Origin: Streptomyces sp. SDr-06
GTDB lineage: Bacteria > Actinomycetota > Actinomycetes > Streptomycetales > Streptomycetaceae
Assembly: GCF_003324565.1 (NCBI RefSeq)
Contig: NZ_QOLA01000008.1
Location: 186,001-250,000, forward strand
Direction: 5' to 3'
DNA length: 64,000 bases
In this document: positions 50,806 through 59,915 of the stretch, one piece after another
How positions within the stretch are numbered: position 1 is the stretch's first letter
Layout: each line of letters begins with the position of its first letter
The notes under the pieces: generated by a model
The model's database searches: none
The model's input: only the letters and a program-made list of their open reading frames with translations
Told to the model about the DNA's origin: nothing
Position numbers and translations under genes: made by a program

Positions 50806-50832
50806 AACGTCCGGTCGGCGGTAAAGATTCCC
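50806..50832 (-). promoter_or_regulatory. SigR-dependent promoter of rbpA
   Basis: Minus strand GGGAAT (50832-50827), exactly 18 bp, then GTT (50808-50806). This fits the published SigR consensus GGAAT-N18-GTT perfectly. It lies about 60 bp before the ATG. Confidence 0.85.
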
Positions 50833-50998
50833 GTTCTGGGTCATGCGTCGCCGTCGTGCCGCCCCTTGTTGTACCCACCAGTGACCGGTTTGTCACATCT
50901 GACAGCAGATGTCACCCAGCGTCTTCCCTACTCGAGCACGCAGTAACGGTCCGCCTGGCAGGCCAAAGGCGTACACTACCGGCCTTTCACTTCGACGT

Positions 50999-52369
50999 CT
51001 AAATCCGCGCCGGAACAGGGTTTCCCGCGGCCGCCACGGCGGCCCGCACGGGAACCCGTGCGAGCAGCACGAACCCGGCCGCGAAGAAGACCACGAGCGA
51101 GATGATCGCATCCCGGTAGCTCCCGGTCAGCTGATACGCGAGACCGAACACCAATGGCCCCAGCCAGCTCAGTCCCCGGTCGCTCATCTCGTAGGCCGAG
51201 AAGTATTCGGCCTCCTTGCCGCTCGGGACCAGGTGTGAGAAGAGCGACCTCGACAGGGCCTGGCTGCCGCCGAGCACCGTCCCGATGGCTCCCGCCAGGA
51301 CGAAGAAGAGCGCCGGCTCATGGGCGGGCAGGAAGAAACCGGCCGCGAGGATCACCGTCCAGACGGCGAGGGAGCCCAGGATCGTCCGCTTCGCGCCGTA
51401 CGTCCGGGCCAGGCGCCCCATCCCGAGCGCGCCCCCCACCGCGAGCACCTGCACGAGGAGCACGGCCACGATGAGGGTGTCCTGGTCGAGCCCGAGCTCC
51501 TCGGACCCGTAGACCGAGGCCTGCGAGATCACCGTCTGCACACCGTCGTTGTAGATGAGGTACGCGAGGAGGAAGGCCAGGGTCAGCGGGCGGGCCCGCA
51601 TGTCCCGCAGCGTCGCGATCAGCTGCCGCCAGCCCGCCCCCACCTTCCCCGCGGCAGCCGGCGCCGGGGCCACCCGGCGGTCGCGCAGCCGTTTCAGCGG
51701 GACCAGCGTGAAGGCGCCCCACCAGATGCCCGCCGAGGCCAGGCAGATCCGTACCGCCGTCGACTCGGACACCCCGAAGCGGTCGTGCCCCGCGTAGAGC
51801 ACCAGGTTGAGGACGAGCACGCCGGCGCCCGAGGTGTAGCCGAAGGCCCAGCCGCGCGAGGACACCCGGTCGCGTTCCTCGGGGCCCGCGATCTGCGGCA
51901 GATACGCGTTGTAGAGGACCATCGACACCGACAGGGACGCGTTCGCGACGATCAGGAGCGCCGCGCCCAGCAGATAGCGGTGGCCGTCCAGGAAGAACAT
52001 CCCGGCCGTCGCGGTCGCGCCCGTGTAGGCGGCGGCCGCGAGGAGCGGCTTCTTGCGGCCGCCGCGGTCGGCGGCGGCGCCCACGATCGGCATGAGGACC
52101 ACCGCCAGGATCACCGACGCGGACACGGCGTACGCGAACAGCGAGCCCGCCCGCACCGCGATGCCCAGGGGGTGCACGAAACCGTCCGAGTCCGCCGCCG
52201 ATTTCGCCAGAGCGGTCAGGTACGGGCCCAAAAAGACCGTGAGCACACTCGTCGAGTACACCGAGCAGGCGAAGTCGTAGAAGTACCAGCCCCGTTGCTC
52301 CCGCGCGCGGTCGGCCGCCCCCACCGGCTGATCGGTGCGGTCCGCCAGGTCCGTGGTCTCAGCGCCCAT
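50999..52369 (-). CDS. MFS transporter of the UMF1/Atg22-like group
   Basis: 456-residue transporter with about 12 membrane segments. N-terminus REQRGWYFYDFACSVYSTSVLTVFLGPYL and ALADRGGRKKPLLAA match the UMF1 (Atg22-like) branch. C-half carries GMGRLARTYGAKRTILGSL. Likely an effluxer or nutrient transporter; substrate unknown. Followed by a glycerophosphodiesterase 47 bp away, with which it may form a transcript. Start at ATG giving MGAETTDLAD. Confidence 0.85.
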   Translation of the reverse strand: MGAETTDLADRTDQPVGAADRAREQRGWYFYDFACSVYSTSVLTVFLGPYLTALAKSAADSDGFVHPLGIAVRAGSLFAYAVSASVILAVVLMPIVGAAADRGGRKKPLLAAAAYTGATATAGMFFLDGHRYLLGAALLIVANASLSVSMVLYNAYLPQIAGPEERDRVSSRGWAFGYTSGAGVLVLNLVLYAGHDRFGVSESTAVRICLASAGIWWGAFTLVPLKRLRDRRVAPAPAAAGKVGAGWRQLIATLRDMRARPLTLAFLLAYLIYNDGVQTVISQASVYGSEELGLDQDTLIVAVLLVQVLAVGGALGMGRLARTYGAKRTILGSLAVWTVILAAGFFLPAHEPALFFVLAGAIGTVLGGSQALSRSLFSHLVPSGKEAEYFSAYEMSDRGLSWLGPLVFGLAYQLTGSYRDAIISLVVFFAAGFVLLARVPVRAAVAAAGNPVPARI

Positions 52370-52416
52370 CGCGCGCCCCCTCGCTCGTGCCCCGTACGCG
52401 AGCGGTGGCCGCCGGG

Positions 52417-53181
52417 TCAGTTCCAGGCCCCCCGGTCGGTCAGTACCGTGCGCAGCGTCTCCAGATGATCGGTCATGATGCCATCCACGCCGAGGTCGAG
52501 CAGGGCCGTCATCCGAGCGGGATCGTTGATCGTCCAGACGTGGACCTGCAGGCCAAGGGCGTGCGCGGTCTGCACGAAGCGGCGGTCCACGACCGGGATG
52601 CCGCTCTGGCGCTCGGGCACCTGGGCGCTGACGGCGCCCGCGCGCAGCGGCACCGCGAGCCCGTAGGAGCGCAGTCGCAGCGCGGCGACACCGCGCACGC
52701 CGTACGACGTCGCCAGGCGCGGGCCCGCGAGCCGGTGGGCCCTGGCGACCCGGGCCTCCGAGAAGGAGCCGACGCAGACCCGGTCCCATGCGCCGGTGCG
52801 GCGGATCAGATCGATCAGCGGGACGAGCGCCGACTCGGCCTTGAGGTCGACGTTCCAGCGGGCGCCGGGGAAGGCCTCCAGGAGCTCCTCGAACAGCGGC
52901 AGCGGCTCCCGCCCGGCCACCCGGGCCCGCCGGACCTCGGCCCAGGGCAGCTCGGCGATCCTTCCCCGGGCATCGGTGACGCGGTCGAGCGTCGCGTCGT
53001 GGAAGGCGACCAGGCGCCCGTCGGCCGTGGTGTGCACATCGGTCTCGAAGTACCGGTAGCCCGCCTTCGCGGCCCGCTCGAAGGCGGCCGCGGTGTTCTC
53101 GATGCCGTCCGCCGCCCCGCCGCGGTGGGCGAACGGGATCGGCGACGGGTGGTCCAGATAGGGGTGGCGTACGCGAGTCAC
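52417..53181 (-). CDS. Glycerophosphodiester phosphodiesterase
   Basis: 254-residue cytoplasmic GDPD TIM barrel that hydrolyses glycerophosphodiesters to glycerol-3-phosphate and an alcohol. Catalytic HRGG (FAHRGGAADGIENTAAAFERA) with Glu, FETDVHTTADGRLVAFHD, and late VHVWTINDPARM and DGIMTDHLETL. Complete. GTG start; the RBS is weak. No signal peptide, so substrate must be imported first; the adjacent MFS gene could help. Close to YczE on its 5' side. Confidence 0.9.
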   Translation of the reverse strand: MTRVRHPYLDHPSPIPFAHRGGAADGIENTAAAFERAAKAGYRYFETDVHTTADGRLVAFHDATLDRVTDARGRIAELPWAEVRRARVAGREPLPLFEELLEAFPGARWNVDLKAESALVPLIDLIRRTGAWDRVCVGSFSEARVARAHRLAGPRLATSYGVRGVAALRLRSYGLAVPLRAGAVSAQVPERQSGIPVVDRRFVQTAHALGLQVHVWTINDPARMTALLDLGVDGIMTDHLETLRTVLTDRGAWN

Positions 53182-53198
53182 CGGGGAAGTATCGCGCG

Positions 53199-53885
53199 CT
53201 ACGGTGTCGCCTCCGCGACGGCCGTGCCGCGTGCGGGTGCCGGGGAGGTGACCTCGAACGCGGGGGCGGGGGACGCGCCCGGTTGCGGGGCCCGGGGCGC
53301 TTCGGGGATCGCGAAGACGCGCAGGAAGAACTGGGCCAGCGGCCCGATCGCGAGCGCGTACAGCACCGTGCCGACGCCGAGCGAGCCGCCGAGCAGGAAT
53401 CCGGTCGCCACCACGGCCACCTCGAGCGACGTGCGCACGAGCCGGATCGAGCGGCCCGTCGCCCGGTGCAGGCCCGTCATCAGGCCGTCGCGCGGGCCCG
53501 GGCCGAAGCGGGCCGAGATGTACAGGCCGGTCGCGGCGCCGTTGCAGACGATCCCGGCGGCCGTCAGCGGGACCTGGGCGAGCAGGCCGTGCACATCGGG
53601 CACGACGGCGAGCGTCCCGTCCATGAAGACGCCGATCGCGAAGACGTTGGACACGGTGCCGAGCCCCGGGCGCTGGCGCAGCGGGATCCACAGCAGCAGC
53701 ACCGCCGCCCCGACGATGATCGACACGACGCCTATGGAGAGACCGGTGTGCCCCGCGAGGCCCTGGTGCAGCACACCCCAGGGTTCGAGGCCGAGCCCGG
53801 CGCGGACGAGCAGTCCCGAACTGACGCCGTACAGAGCGAGACCGACGTACAGCTGGAGCAGTCTCCGCGTGAGGTGCGTGGACAC
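53199..53885 (-). CDS. YczE/YitT family membrane protein
   Basis: 228-residue protein with about five or six membrane segments. Conserved YczE features are LALYGVSSGLLVRAGLGLEPWGVLHQG and GTVSNVFAIGVFMDG and ARFGPGPRDGLMTGL. GTG start with GGGGGGA. Known pair yczE/yczR in Firmicutes has a MocR regulator divergent, and the same arrangement is here. Transport or anchoring role is unknown. Confidence 0.85.
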   Translation of the reverse strand: MSTHLTRRLLQLYVGLALYGVSSGLLVRAGLGLEPWGVLHQGLAGHTGLSIGVVSIIVGAAVLLLWIPLRQRPGLGTVSNVFAIGVFMDGTLAVVPDVHGLLAQVPLTAAGIVCNGAATGLYISARFGPGPRDGLMTGLHRATGRSIRLVRTSLEVAVVATGFLLGGSLGVGTVLYALAIGPLAQFFLRVFAIPEAPRAPQPGASPAPAFEVTSPAPARGTAVAEATP

Positions 53886-53909
53886 GGTGGTCCCCCCTGG
53901 GTGGTGGTA

Positions 53910-53984
53910 GTGGACTGACTCATGACACTGTGTGGCAGGGAAATGGACCCCAACCATGGCCAATTCCGGGAAGGTGGACTGACT
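53910..53984 (+). promoter_or_regulatory. MocR operator: three phased TGGAC half-sites
   Basis: TGGACT (53911), TGGACC (53944) and TGGACT (53975) are spaced 33 and 31 bp, about three helical turns each. The outer two extend to an identical GTGGACTGACT (53910-53920 and 53974-53984), and the second runs to the MocR start. MocR regulators bind direct repeats with such phasing. Covers both divergent promoters. Confidence 0.7.
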
Positions 53985-53986
53985 TC

Positions 53987-55489
53987 ATGGCGCAGTGGAC
54001 CTCGGCGATCGGGCCTGCTCAGCTCGCCCGTCAGCTCACAGCACAGCAGCCCCGCCCGGTCGGCGCCGGGCTGCGCAAGCCGCCCGCCTACCGGGCGCTG
54101 GCCGACGGGATCCGGCTGCTCGTCCTCGAAGGCCGCGTCCCCGCCGCCGCCCGGCTGCCCGCCGAGCGCGAACTGGCCGCCGCCCTCTCGGTGAGCCGTA
54201 CGACGGTCGCCGCCGCCTACGAGGCGCTGCGTGCCGAGGGTTTCCTCGAATCGCGGCGCGGCGCGGGCAGCTGGACCGCCGTGCCCGCCGGGCACCCGCT
54301 GCCCGGCCGGGGGCTCGAACCGCTCCCGCCCGAGTCGCTCGGCTCGATGATCGACCTGGGCTGCGCGGCCCTGCCCGCCCCCGAGCCCTGGCTGACCCGG
54401 GGCGTCCAGGGCGCGCTCGAAGAGCTTCCGCCGTACGCCCACACCCACGGAGACTATCCGGCGGGCCTGCCCGCGCTGCGCCAGATGCTGGCCGACCGCT
54501 ACACCGCCCGCGGCATTCCGACGATGCCCGAGCAGATCATGGTGACCACCGGTGCGATGGGGGCGATCGACGCCATCTGTCATCTGTTCGCCGGACGCGG
54601 CGAGCGCATCGCCGTCGAGTCACCTTCCTACGCCAACATCCTCCAGCTCATGCGCGAAGCGGGCGCCCGGCTCGTGCCGATCGCCATGGCCGAGGGGCTG
54701 ACCGGCTGGGACCTGCCGCGCTGGCGCCAGGTGCTCAGGGACGCCGCGCCCCGGCTCGCGTACGTCGTCGCCGACTTCCACAACCCCACCGGGGCGCTTG
54801 CCGACGAGGACCAGCGCCGCCGGCTCGTGGACGCGGCCCGCTCGGCCGGCACGGTGCTCGTCGTGGACGAGACGATGACCGAGCTGTGGCTGGACGAGGA
54901 CCTCGACATGCCGCGCCCCGTCTGCACCTTCGACCCGGCCGGAGCCACCGTGCTCACGGTCGGCTCGGCGAGCAAGGCGTTCTGGGCGGGCATGCGCATC
55001 GGCTGGGTGCGGGCCGCCCCCGACATCATCCGCTCCCTGGTCGCCGCCCGCGCCTACGCCGATCTGGGCACCCCGGTCCTTGAGCAGCTCGCCGTCAACT
55101 GGCTCATGGCCACGGGCGGTTGGGAGCAGGCGGTCGAGTTGCGCCGCACCCAGGCCCGCGAGAACCGCGACGCCCTGGTGACGGCGGTGCGGCGCGAACT
55201 GCCCGACTGGGAGTTCCATGTGCCGCGCGGCGGACTCACGCTGTGGGTCCGCACCGGGGGCCTGTCGGGCTCCCGCCTGGCCGAGGTCGGCGAACGGGTC
55301 GGCGTTCGGGTGCCCTCCGGTCCCCGCTTCGGGGTCGACGGCGCCTTCGAGGGCTATGTGCGCTTGCCGTTCACGGTGGGCGGCCCGGTCGCGGACGAGG
55401 CGGCCGTACGCCTGGCCGCGGCGGCCCGCCTGGTGGAGACGGGCGGCGGATCCGGGGGCGCGGAGCCGCCGCGCACCTTCGTGGCGTGA
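53987..55489 (+). CDS. MocR family regulator (GntR HTH fused to aminotransferase domain), YczR-like
   Basis: 500-residue protein. N-terminal GntR winged HTH (about 35-100; LPAERELAAALSVSRTTVAAAYEALRAEG) and a fold-type I PLP domain (about 120-500). PLP Lys is in VGSASKAFWAGMRIGWV; the Asn-Pro of DFHNPTG and Asp in VVDETMTELW are kept. It should sense PLP or an amino acid and control yczE. ATG start immediately beyond the operator. Confidence 0.9.
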   Translation: MAQWTSAIGPAQLARQLTAQQPRPVGAGLRKPPAYRALADGIRLLVLEGRVPAAARLPAERELAAALSVSRTTVAAAYEALRAEGFLESRRGAGSWTAVPAGHPLPGRGLEPLPPESLGSMIDLGCAALPAPEPWLTRGVQGALEELPPYAHTHGDYPAGLPALRQMLADRYTARGIPTMPEQIMVTTGAMGAIDAICHLFAGRGERIAVESPSYANILQLMREAGARLVPIAMAEGLTGWDLPRWRQVLRDAAPRLAYVVADFHNPTGALADEDQRRRLVDAARSAGTVLVVDETMTELWLDEDLDMPRPVCTFDPAGATVLTVGSASKAFWAGMRIGWVRAAPDIIRSLVAARAYADLGTPVLEQLAVNWLMATGGWEQAVELRRTQARENRDALVTAVRRELPDWEFHVPRGGLTLWVRTGGLSGSRLAEVGERVGVRVPSGPRFGVDGAFEGYVRLPFTVGGPVADEAAVRLAAAARLVETGGGSGGAEPPRTFVA

Positions 55490-55534
55490 GGGACGGGGGC
55501 GCCCACCGCTGACGTCCCGGCCCGTGCCCGCCCC

Positions 55535-57145
55535 TCAGCCCTCGGCCGGGACCGCCCGCACGGGCGCCGCTTCGACGGGTGCCGCCTCCACGGGAACGGT
55601 GTCCGCCACGACCGCCTCCACCGGTGTCGCCACCACCGGGCCCTCGCGGGCCGGGAGGAGGTCGAGGACCGCCTGGCGATGGGCCTCGGCCGTCGCGTCG
55701 TCGTACGGGTCCGGGGTCGCCGGGACCTGGAGGCGCAGCACCGGTCCCGTGCCGAGGCGGGCGTAGCCGCGGCCCGGGGGCACGTCCGGGGTGGGGGTGG
55801 TGTGCGGAGGGACGCCCAGGACCGATTCGACCTGGCCGGGCGAGACCGGGCCGAGGACCACGCGGGCCCGGGTGTGGCTGCGTACGGGCTCGGACAGGTC
55901 GTCCAGGGTGTCGAACTGCTCGGCGACGACGACCGTGACCCCGGCGGCCCGGCCGTGCCGCAGCGGGACCTGGAGCAGGTGCTGCGGGTCGGTGCGGCCG
56001 TCGGCAGCGGCCAGGTCCGCGAGGACGCTGGGACGGTCGAGCAGGATCCACAGCGGCCGCTTGGTGTCCTCGGGCGCGGGGCGGCCCGCCTGGCGGGCGC
56101 GGTTGGCGGCGATGAGACGGCGCTCGGTCTCGTGCGAGGCCCACTCCAGGGTGGCGAGGGCTCCGGCGAGGCCGCACTCGACGGCCAGGACGCCCGAGCG
56201 GCCCGTCAGACAGGCGTACTCGCCGGTTCCGCTGCCCTCGACGATCAGCAGGTCGCCGTGCTGGAGCGCCTGGAGCGCGATCGAGCGGAGCAGGGTCGTG
56301 GTGCCCGTGCCGGGCTGGCCGACGACCAGGAGGTGGGGTTCGGTGGAGCGGGGCCCCGTGCGCCAGACCACGGGAGGGGCGTCGTGGCTCGCCCCGCCGG
56401 TGGTCACCGGCATGGTCCGCTGCACGGCGTCGGCGTCCGTGAAGCCGAGGACGGTCTCGCCGGGCGAGGTCACGAAGCGCTGGGCGGCGATCGAGGTGGG
56501 CAGCGCGTCCAGGACGCTCATGACGAGCTGGTTCCCCTCCTCGTCCCAGGCGAAGTGGTATTCGCGGCCGCGCCCCGACTTGGTGTGCAGGAGCTGTTCG
56601 ATGCGGGCGCGCGAGGCGGGCTCGCCGTCCGTGAAGTAGGCGGGGTAGCGCACCTGGAGCCGGGTGAGGCGGCCGCTGTCGTCGAACGCGTACTCGCCGA
56701 AGGCCTTGTCCCACTCACCTCCGTGGGAGAAGAGCGGGGCCGGGTCCTCGGGGACGGAGAAGTAGGGCACGAGTGCCTCGTAGAGGGCCTGGAGCCGGGC
56801 GAGTTCCGCCTCGTCCGGGCCGGTCTTGACGACCGGTTTCTCGCGGCCCTTCCAGGCGGCCGCGCCCATCACCGTGATCAGGGCGAGAAGCGGCCCGTAC
56901 GGGATGAGCGCGACGACCAGGACGATGGCCGCCGTCAGGAACAGCGCGGGACCACGCCGTTCCTTGGGGGTGGCGGCCCATCTGCCGCGCAGGGCGGCGG
57001 CGATCAGCCGCAGGCCGCGGCTGATCGTGATGAGCGGATGGAGAACGTCGGTGGCGCTGTCGGCGGCCGTGCGCGCGATCTCGCGGCTGCGAACGATGGG
57101 TGCGCTGCTGCTGCTCAGAATGCGGGGGAGTGGTCGCCGGGCCAC
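55535..57145 (-). CDS. FtsK/SpoIIIE-like membrane ATPase with degenerate Walker A
   Basis: 536-residue protein: two adjacent membrane helices (about 66-97), a soluble domain (about 110-260), and a P-loop NTPase-like domain. The Walker A position reads GQPGTGTTT (276-284), in which the invariant Lys is Thr. Walker B-like LWILLDRPS lacks the catalytic Glu, and VVVAEQFDTL follows. It resembles FtsK-family proteins but is probably ATP-binding impaired. The 3' end encodes a Pro/Val/Ala-rich tail with repeats (PVEAAPVEAAPV). GTG start with AGGAG. A small membrane-protein gene is 72 bp upstream. Confidence 0.72.
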   Translation of the reverse strand: MARRPLPRILSSSSAPIVRSREIARTAADSATDVLHPLITISRGLRLIAAALRGRWAATPKERRGPALFLTAAIVLVVALIPYGPLLALITVMGAAAWKGREKPVVKTGPDEAELARLQALYEALVPYFSVPEDPAPLFSHGGEWDKAFGEYAFDDSGRLTRLQVRYPAYFTDGEPASRARIEQLLHTKSGRGREYHFAWDEEGNQLVMSVLDALPTSIAAQRFVTSPGETVLGFTDADAVQRTMPVTTGGASHDAPPVVWRTGPRSTEPHLLVVGQPGTGTTTLLRSIALQALQHGDLLIVEGSGTGEYACLTGRSGVLAVECGLAGALATLEWASHETERRLIAANRARQAGRPAPEDTKRPLWILLDRPSVLADLAAADGRTDPQHLLQVPLRHGRAAGVTVVVAEQFDTLDDLSEPVRSHTRARVVLGPVSPGQVESVLGVPPHTTPTPDVPPGRGYARLGTGPVLRLQVPATPDPYDDATAEAHRQAVLDLLPAREGPVVATPVEAVVADTVPVEAAPVEAAPVRAVPAEG

Positions 57146-57217
57146 ATCGTTCTCCTGGAGTCGGGTCCGCGCTGGTGCCGCGGCTCGGTCTGCCGTCGTA
57201 CGGAGGGCGGCGGGAGG

Positions 57218-57412
57218 TCAGAACTTGATCCCGCCCAGCAGGCTGGCGAGGCTCGCACCTCCGGCGGTGATGCTCGGGGCGATGGCGGTGCCCGCGAGAT
57301 AGAAGCCGAAGAGCGAGCACACGAGCGCGTGCGAAGCCTTGAGTCCGTCTTTCTTGAAGAAGAGGAAGCAGATGATTCCGAGCAGCACCACACCTGAGAT
57401 GGACAGGATCAT
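57218..57412 (-). CDS. Small membrane protein, 64 residues
   Basis: Two hydrophobic segments (MILSISGVVLLGIICFLFFKK and CSLFGFYLAGTAIAP), ending GGASLASLLGGIKF. ATG with AGGAGA in the correct position. It is 72 bp before the FtsK-like gene and likely its partner, perhaps a pore- or holin-like component. Similar short proteins precede this FtsK-like gene in other Streptomyces as far as I recall; function unknown. Confidence 0.72.
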   Translation of the reverse strand: MILSISGVVLLGIICFLFFKKDGLKASHALVCSLFGFYLAGTAIAPSITAGGASLASLLGGIKF

Positions 57413-57708
57413 TTGGGTTCTCCTGGTCGATGGGGACGGTCACCATGAGTTCTTCCAGGCTCACAGGAAGTATCTATGCGATAAAAGGTGCGAATGGGTG
57501 AAACTCCGGCAATTTCACTGGAGTGGCGGATATGACAAGCGGGTCGGAGCGGGACACTGTGCGGCCACCGGGACGCGAAACCGTCACTCGCGGTGATCTT
57601 TGCCGCCGATCGGCCACGTCATGTCGCCCGTCGGGCAGTACCCTGTCGATTCACTCGTACGGCTCCGTCGCCGTGCGGGTTCGTTCCGTTGCGCCTAAGG
57701 AGTTTTCG
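57413..57708. other. 296-bp divergent region with imperfect palindrome
   Basis: Between the small membrane gene and the ankyrin gene. It contains GTGAAA-N9-TTTCAC (57498-57518), a perfect 6/6 inverted repeat, in an unusually AT-rich neighbourhood, the likely promoter/operator. No gene visible. Confidence 0.5.
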
Positions 57709-58101
57709 ATGAGCGAGGAACTCGATCCCGAGGTGGTCGAGCTGGCGGCCAAGGTCTTCGACGCGGCCCGCCGGGGCGACGCCGAGGCGCTCGCCGCCTA
57801 CGTCGACGCCGGGGCGCCCGCGAACCTGACCAACGACCGCGGCGACTCGCTCGTGATGCTGGCCGCCTACCACGGCCACGCCGACGCGGTGAGCACCCTG
57901 TTGGCCCGGGGCGCCGACGCCGACCGTGCCAACGACCGCGGCCAGACCCCGCTCGCCGGCGCCGTCTTCAAGGGCGAGGAAGCCGTGATCAAGGCCCTCC
58001 TGGCCGGCGGAGCCGATCCTTCCGCCGGGACGCCGTCGGCGGTCGACACCGCCCGGATGTTCGGCAAGGCGGAGCTGCTGGCCCTGTTCGGGGCCAACTG
58101 A
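57709..58101 (+). CDS. Ankyrin repeat protein
   Basis: 130-residue soluble protein made of about four ankyrin repeats: DAARRGDAEALAAYVDAGAPANLTNDRGDSLVMLAAYHGHADAVSTLLARGADADRANDRGQTPLAGAVFKGEEAVIKALLAGGADP (shown as the repeat pattern, each ~33 residues). Protein-protein interaction role. ATG with AAGGAG 6 bp upstream. No obvious partner except the neighbouring HEAT protein. Confidence 0.9.
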   Translation: MSEELDPEVVELAAKVFDAARRGDAEALAAYVDAGAPANLTNDRGDSLVMLAAYHGHADAVSTLLARGADADRANDRGQTPLAGAVFKGEEAVIKALLAGGADPSAGTPSAVDTARMFGKAELLALFGAN

Positions 58102-58205
58102 GCGTCCACCAAGCGTTTACGGGGGATCCACCGAAGAGCCCGCGGAGAGGGGCGCCGTAAATGTGGTCGCGATGGCGAAATGGCTGGGTCATCATGACGT
58201 CGAAC

Positions 58206-58238
58206 CCCTACATCGGGGGCAGGGTCCCTACATCGGGG
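58206..58238 (+). repeat. 20-bp direct repeat CCCTACATCGGGG
   Basis: CCCTACATCGGGG at 58206-58218 and 58226-58238, exactly 20 bp apart (two helical turns), in the 266-bp gap before the HEAT-protein gene. Candidate operator for an unknown regulator. Confidence 0.55.
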
Positions 58239-58367
58239 ACCGCGACGAGAGGCAGGAAGATGGTCTACACCAAGCAGAAGACGGCGGGCGACCCCTCATG
58301 TTGCTGCGCGGCCTAGGGCAAGGCACGAATCCCGGTTGCGTCGACAGCTTGATGTGAGGCTATTTCC

Positions 58368-59786
58368 ATGTTCGATCCAGTCATAGCGCCGAGCGGCACG
58401 CTGCTCGGCCTGCTGCAGCGGGGCCGCGGCGACGGCACCCTGCACGCGCTGGCCGCCCCGCGCGACGAGGCCCTGGCGGCCCTCAACCACTGCGTACTGA
58501 GCGACCCACGCCACGACTGGCAGGTCGAGAACCGCTCCTTGTACTACGCGCGCCTCTTCCTGGACCTCGACGGCGGGCTCGACCAGATCGAGCGGCACCT
58601 CTTCGGCGCCGAGGACATCCTCGACACCGAGGACTCCAGGACCGGGCTCGCCCTCGCGGTGCTCGGCCACCTCGCCTCGTACGGCAGGAACGACGCGCTC
58701 GCGCTGCTCCGCCGCTACGCCGCGGCCGGCTCCAACTGGGCCTGGGCGCTGGACGAGCTCGCGCTGCGTGACGACGACGCGCATCTGCGCGCCCTCGCCG
58801 TGCCGGTCCTCGACCGCTTCCCCGCCACCGCGCAGGGTGACGCGGAGCTCGCGGCCACCGTGCGGGACGCCTACGAACCGCGGCCCTGGCGGCTGTGGGC
58901 CGAGGACCCGCGCGAGAGCGTGGGCGCCCGGGTGCGGGCCGCCCAGGAGAGCGGCTCCTTCGACCGCTGGCAACGGCAGATGCGGCCGTCCGGGCCCCGC
59001 CCCGGCTGGAGCGTCCAGGCCGTCTTCGACTGGGCTGACGAAGGCCTGGAACGCGGGGCGGTCCTGCACCTGCCCGCGGCCCGGTGCCTCGGCGCGGTCG
59101 CCGGACCCGAGGACCGCGACACCATCCTGGAGGCGGCCCGCTCGGGCACCGACGGGGCCCGCGGCGCCGCCCTGCACTATCTCGCCGAGTCACGCGACGC
59201 CCGCGTGCTCGACCTGATCGAACGCGCCGTCTCCACCGGTTCGCCCGGCGTCGCCGAGGCGGCTGTCCACGCCTTCGAGCGGATGTGCGGCCCCGAAGCC
59301 GTCGACCGGGCCCGCCGCTGGATCCAGCGCCCCGACGAACTCGGCGCCCGCGCCGCCGCCGTGCTCGCCTCGCGGGGCGAGGCCGGCGACGAGAAGCTGG
59401 TGCTGGGCGCGCTCCGCGAGACCGTACGCTCCGAAGGCCCCGACGCCCCGCTGCTGAGGGCGCTCGTCGACGGGGCCGGCCGGCTCGGCATCTGCTGCGC
59501 CGCCCCGGTGCTGCGGCACGTCTACCGCGAGACCGCCTCCTCCCAGCTGCGCGGCCGCGCCGCCCGCGCGCTGGCCGCCACGGACCCCTCCTTCGCCACC
59601 GGTTTCGCCGTCGAATGCCTGTGGGACTGCGAGGAGACCACGCGGGAAGTGGCCGCACAGTACGCCGAGCTCGTCGACGCCCGCGTGGCCGAGCGACTGC
59701 GCAGGCTCGCGGCCGACCCGGCCGAGGAGGCCGAGGTGCAGAGCGTCATTCACGACCGGCTCGGCCCGGACCCCACGGCCGTGTGA
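58368..59786 (+). CDS. HEAT repeat protein
   Basis: 472-residue all-helical cytoplasmic protein with repeated two-helix units (ARGAALHYLAESRDARVLDLIERAVSTGSPGVAEAAVHAFERMCGPEAVDRARRWI and following, of HEAT/armadillo type). No catalytic motif is visible. Likely scaffold. ATG start after an AT-poor leader; ends in a stop embedded in a small hairpin. Confidence 0.8.
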   Translation: MFDPVIAPSGTLLGLLQRGRGDGTLHALAAPRDEALAALNHCVLSDPRHDWQVENRSLYYARLFLDLDGGLDQIERHLFGAEDILDTEDSRTGLALAVLGHLASYGRNDALALLRRYAAAGSNWAWALDELALRDDDAHLRALAVPVLDRFPATAQGDAELAATVRDAYEPRPWRLWAEDPRESVGARVRAAQESGSFDRWQRQMRPSGPRPGWSVQAVFDWADEGLERGAVLHLPAARCLGAVAGPEDRDTILEAARSGTDGARGAALHYLAESRDARVLDLIERAVSTGSPGVAEAAVHAFERMCGPEAVDRARRWIQRPDELGARAAAVLASRGEAGDEKLVLGALRETVRSEGPDAPLLRALVDGAGRLGICCAAPVLRHVYRETASSQLRGRAARALAATDPSFATGFAVECLWDCEETTREVAAQYAELVDARVAERLRRLAADPAEEAEVQSVIHDRLGPDPTAV

Positions 59787-59824
59787 CTCACGGCCCCCAC
59801 GGGCGGAGCCGTGTGATCCACGGC
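59777..59824 (+). terminator. Duplicated stop-codon hairpins after the HEAT gene
   Basis: Two short hairpins in tandem: GGCCGTG-TGACT-CACGGCC (59777-59795, containing the TGA stop) and GCCGTG-TGATC-CACGGC (59808-59824). Their shared GCCGTGTGA shows a ~30-bp duplication. Confidence 0.6.
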
Positions 59825-59915
59825 CGGAGCCCGATGGGGCAACGCTCATGGGACGTTCCCCGGGCGGAAAGATCCAAGTCGGCCGGGCCACTCCCGGCGC
59901 GACGACAACACGGGT

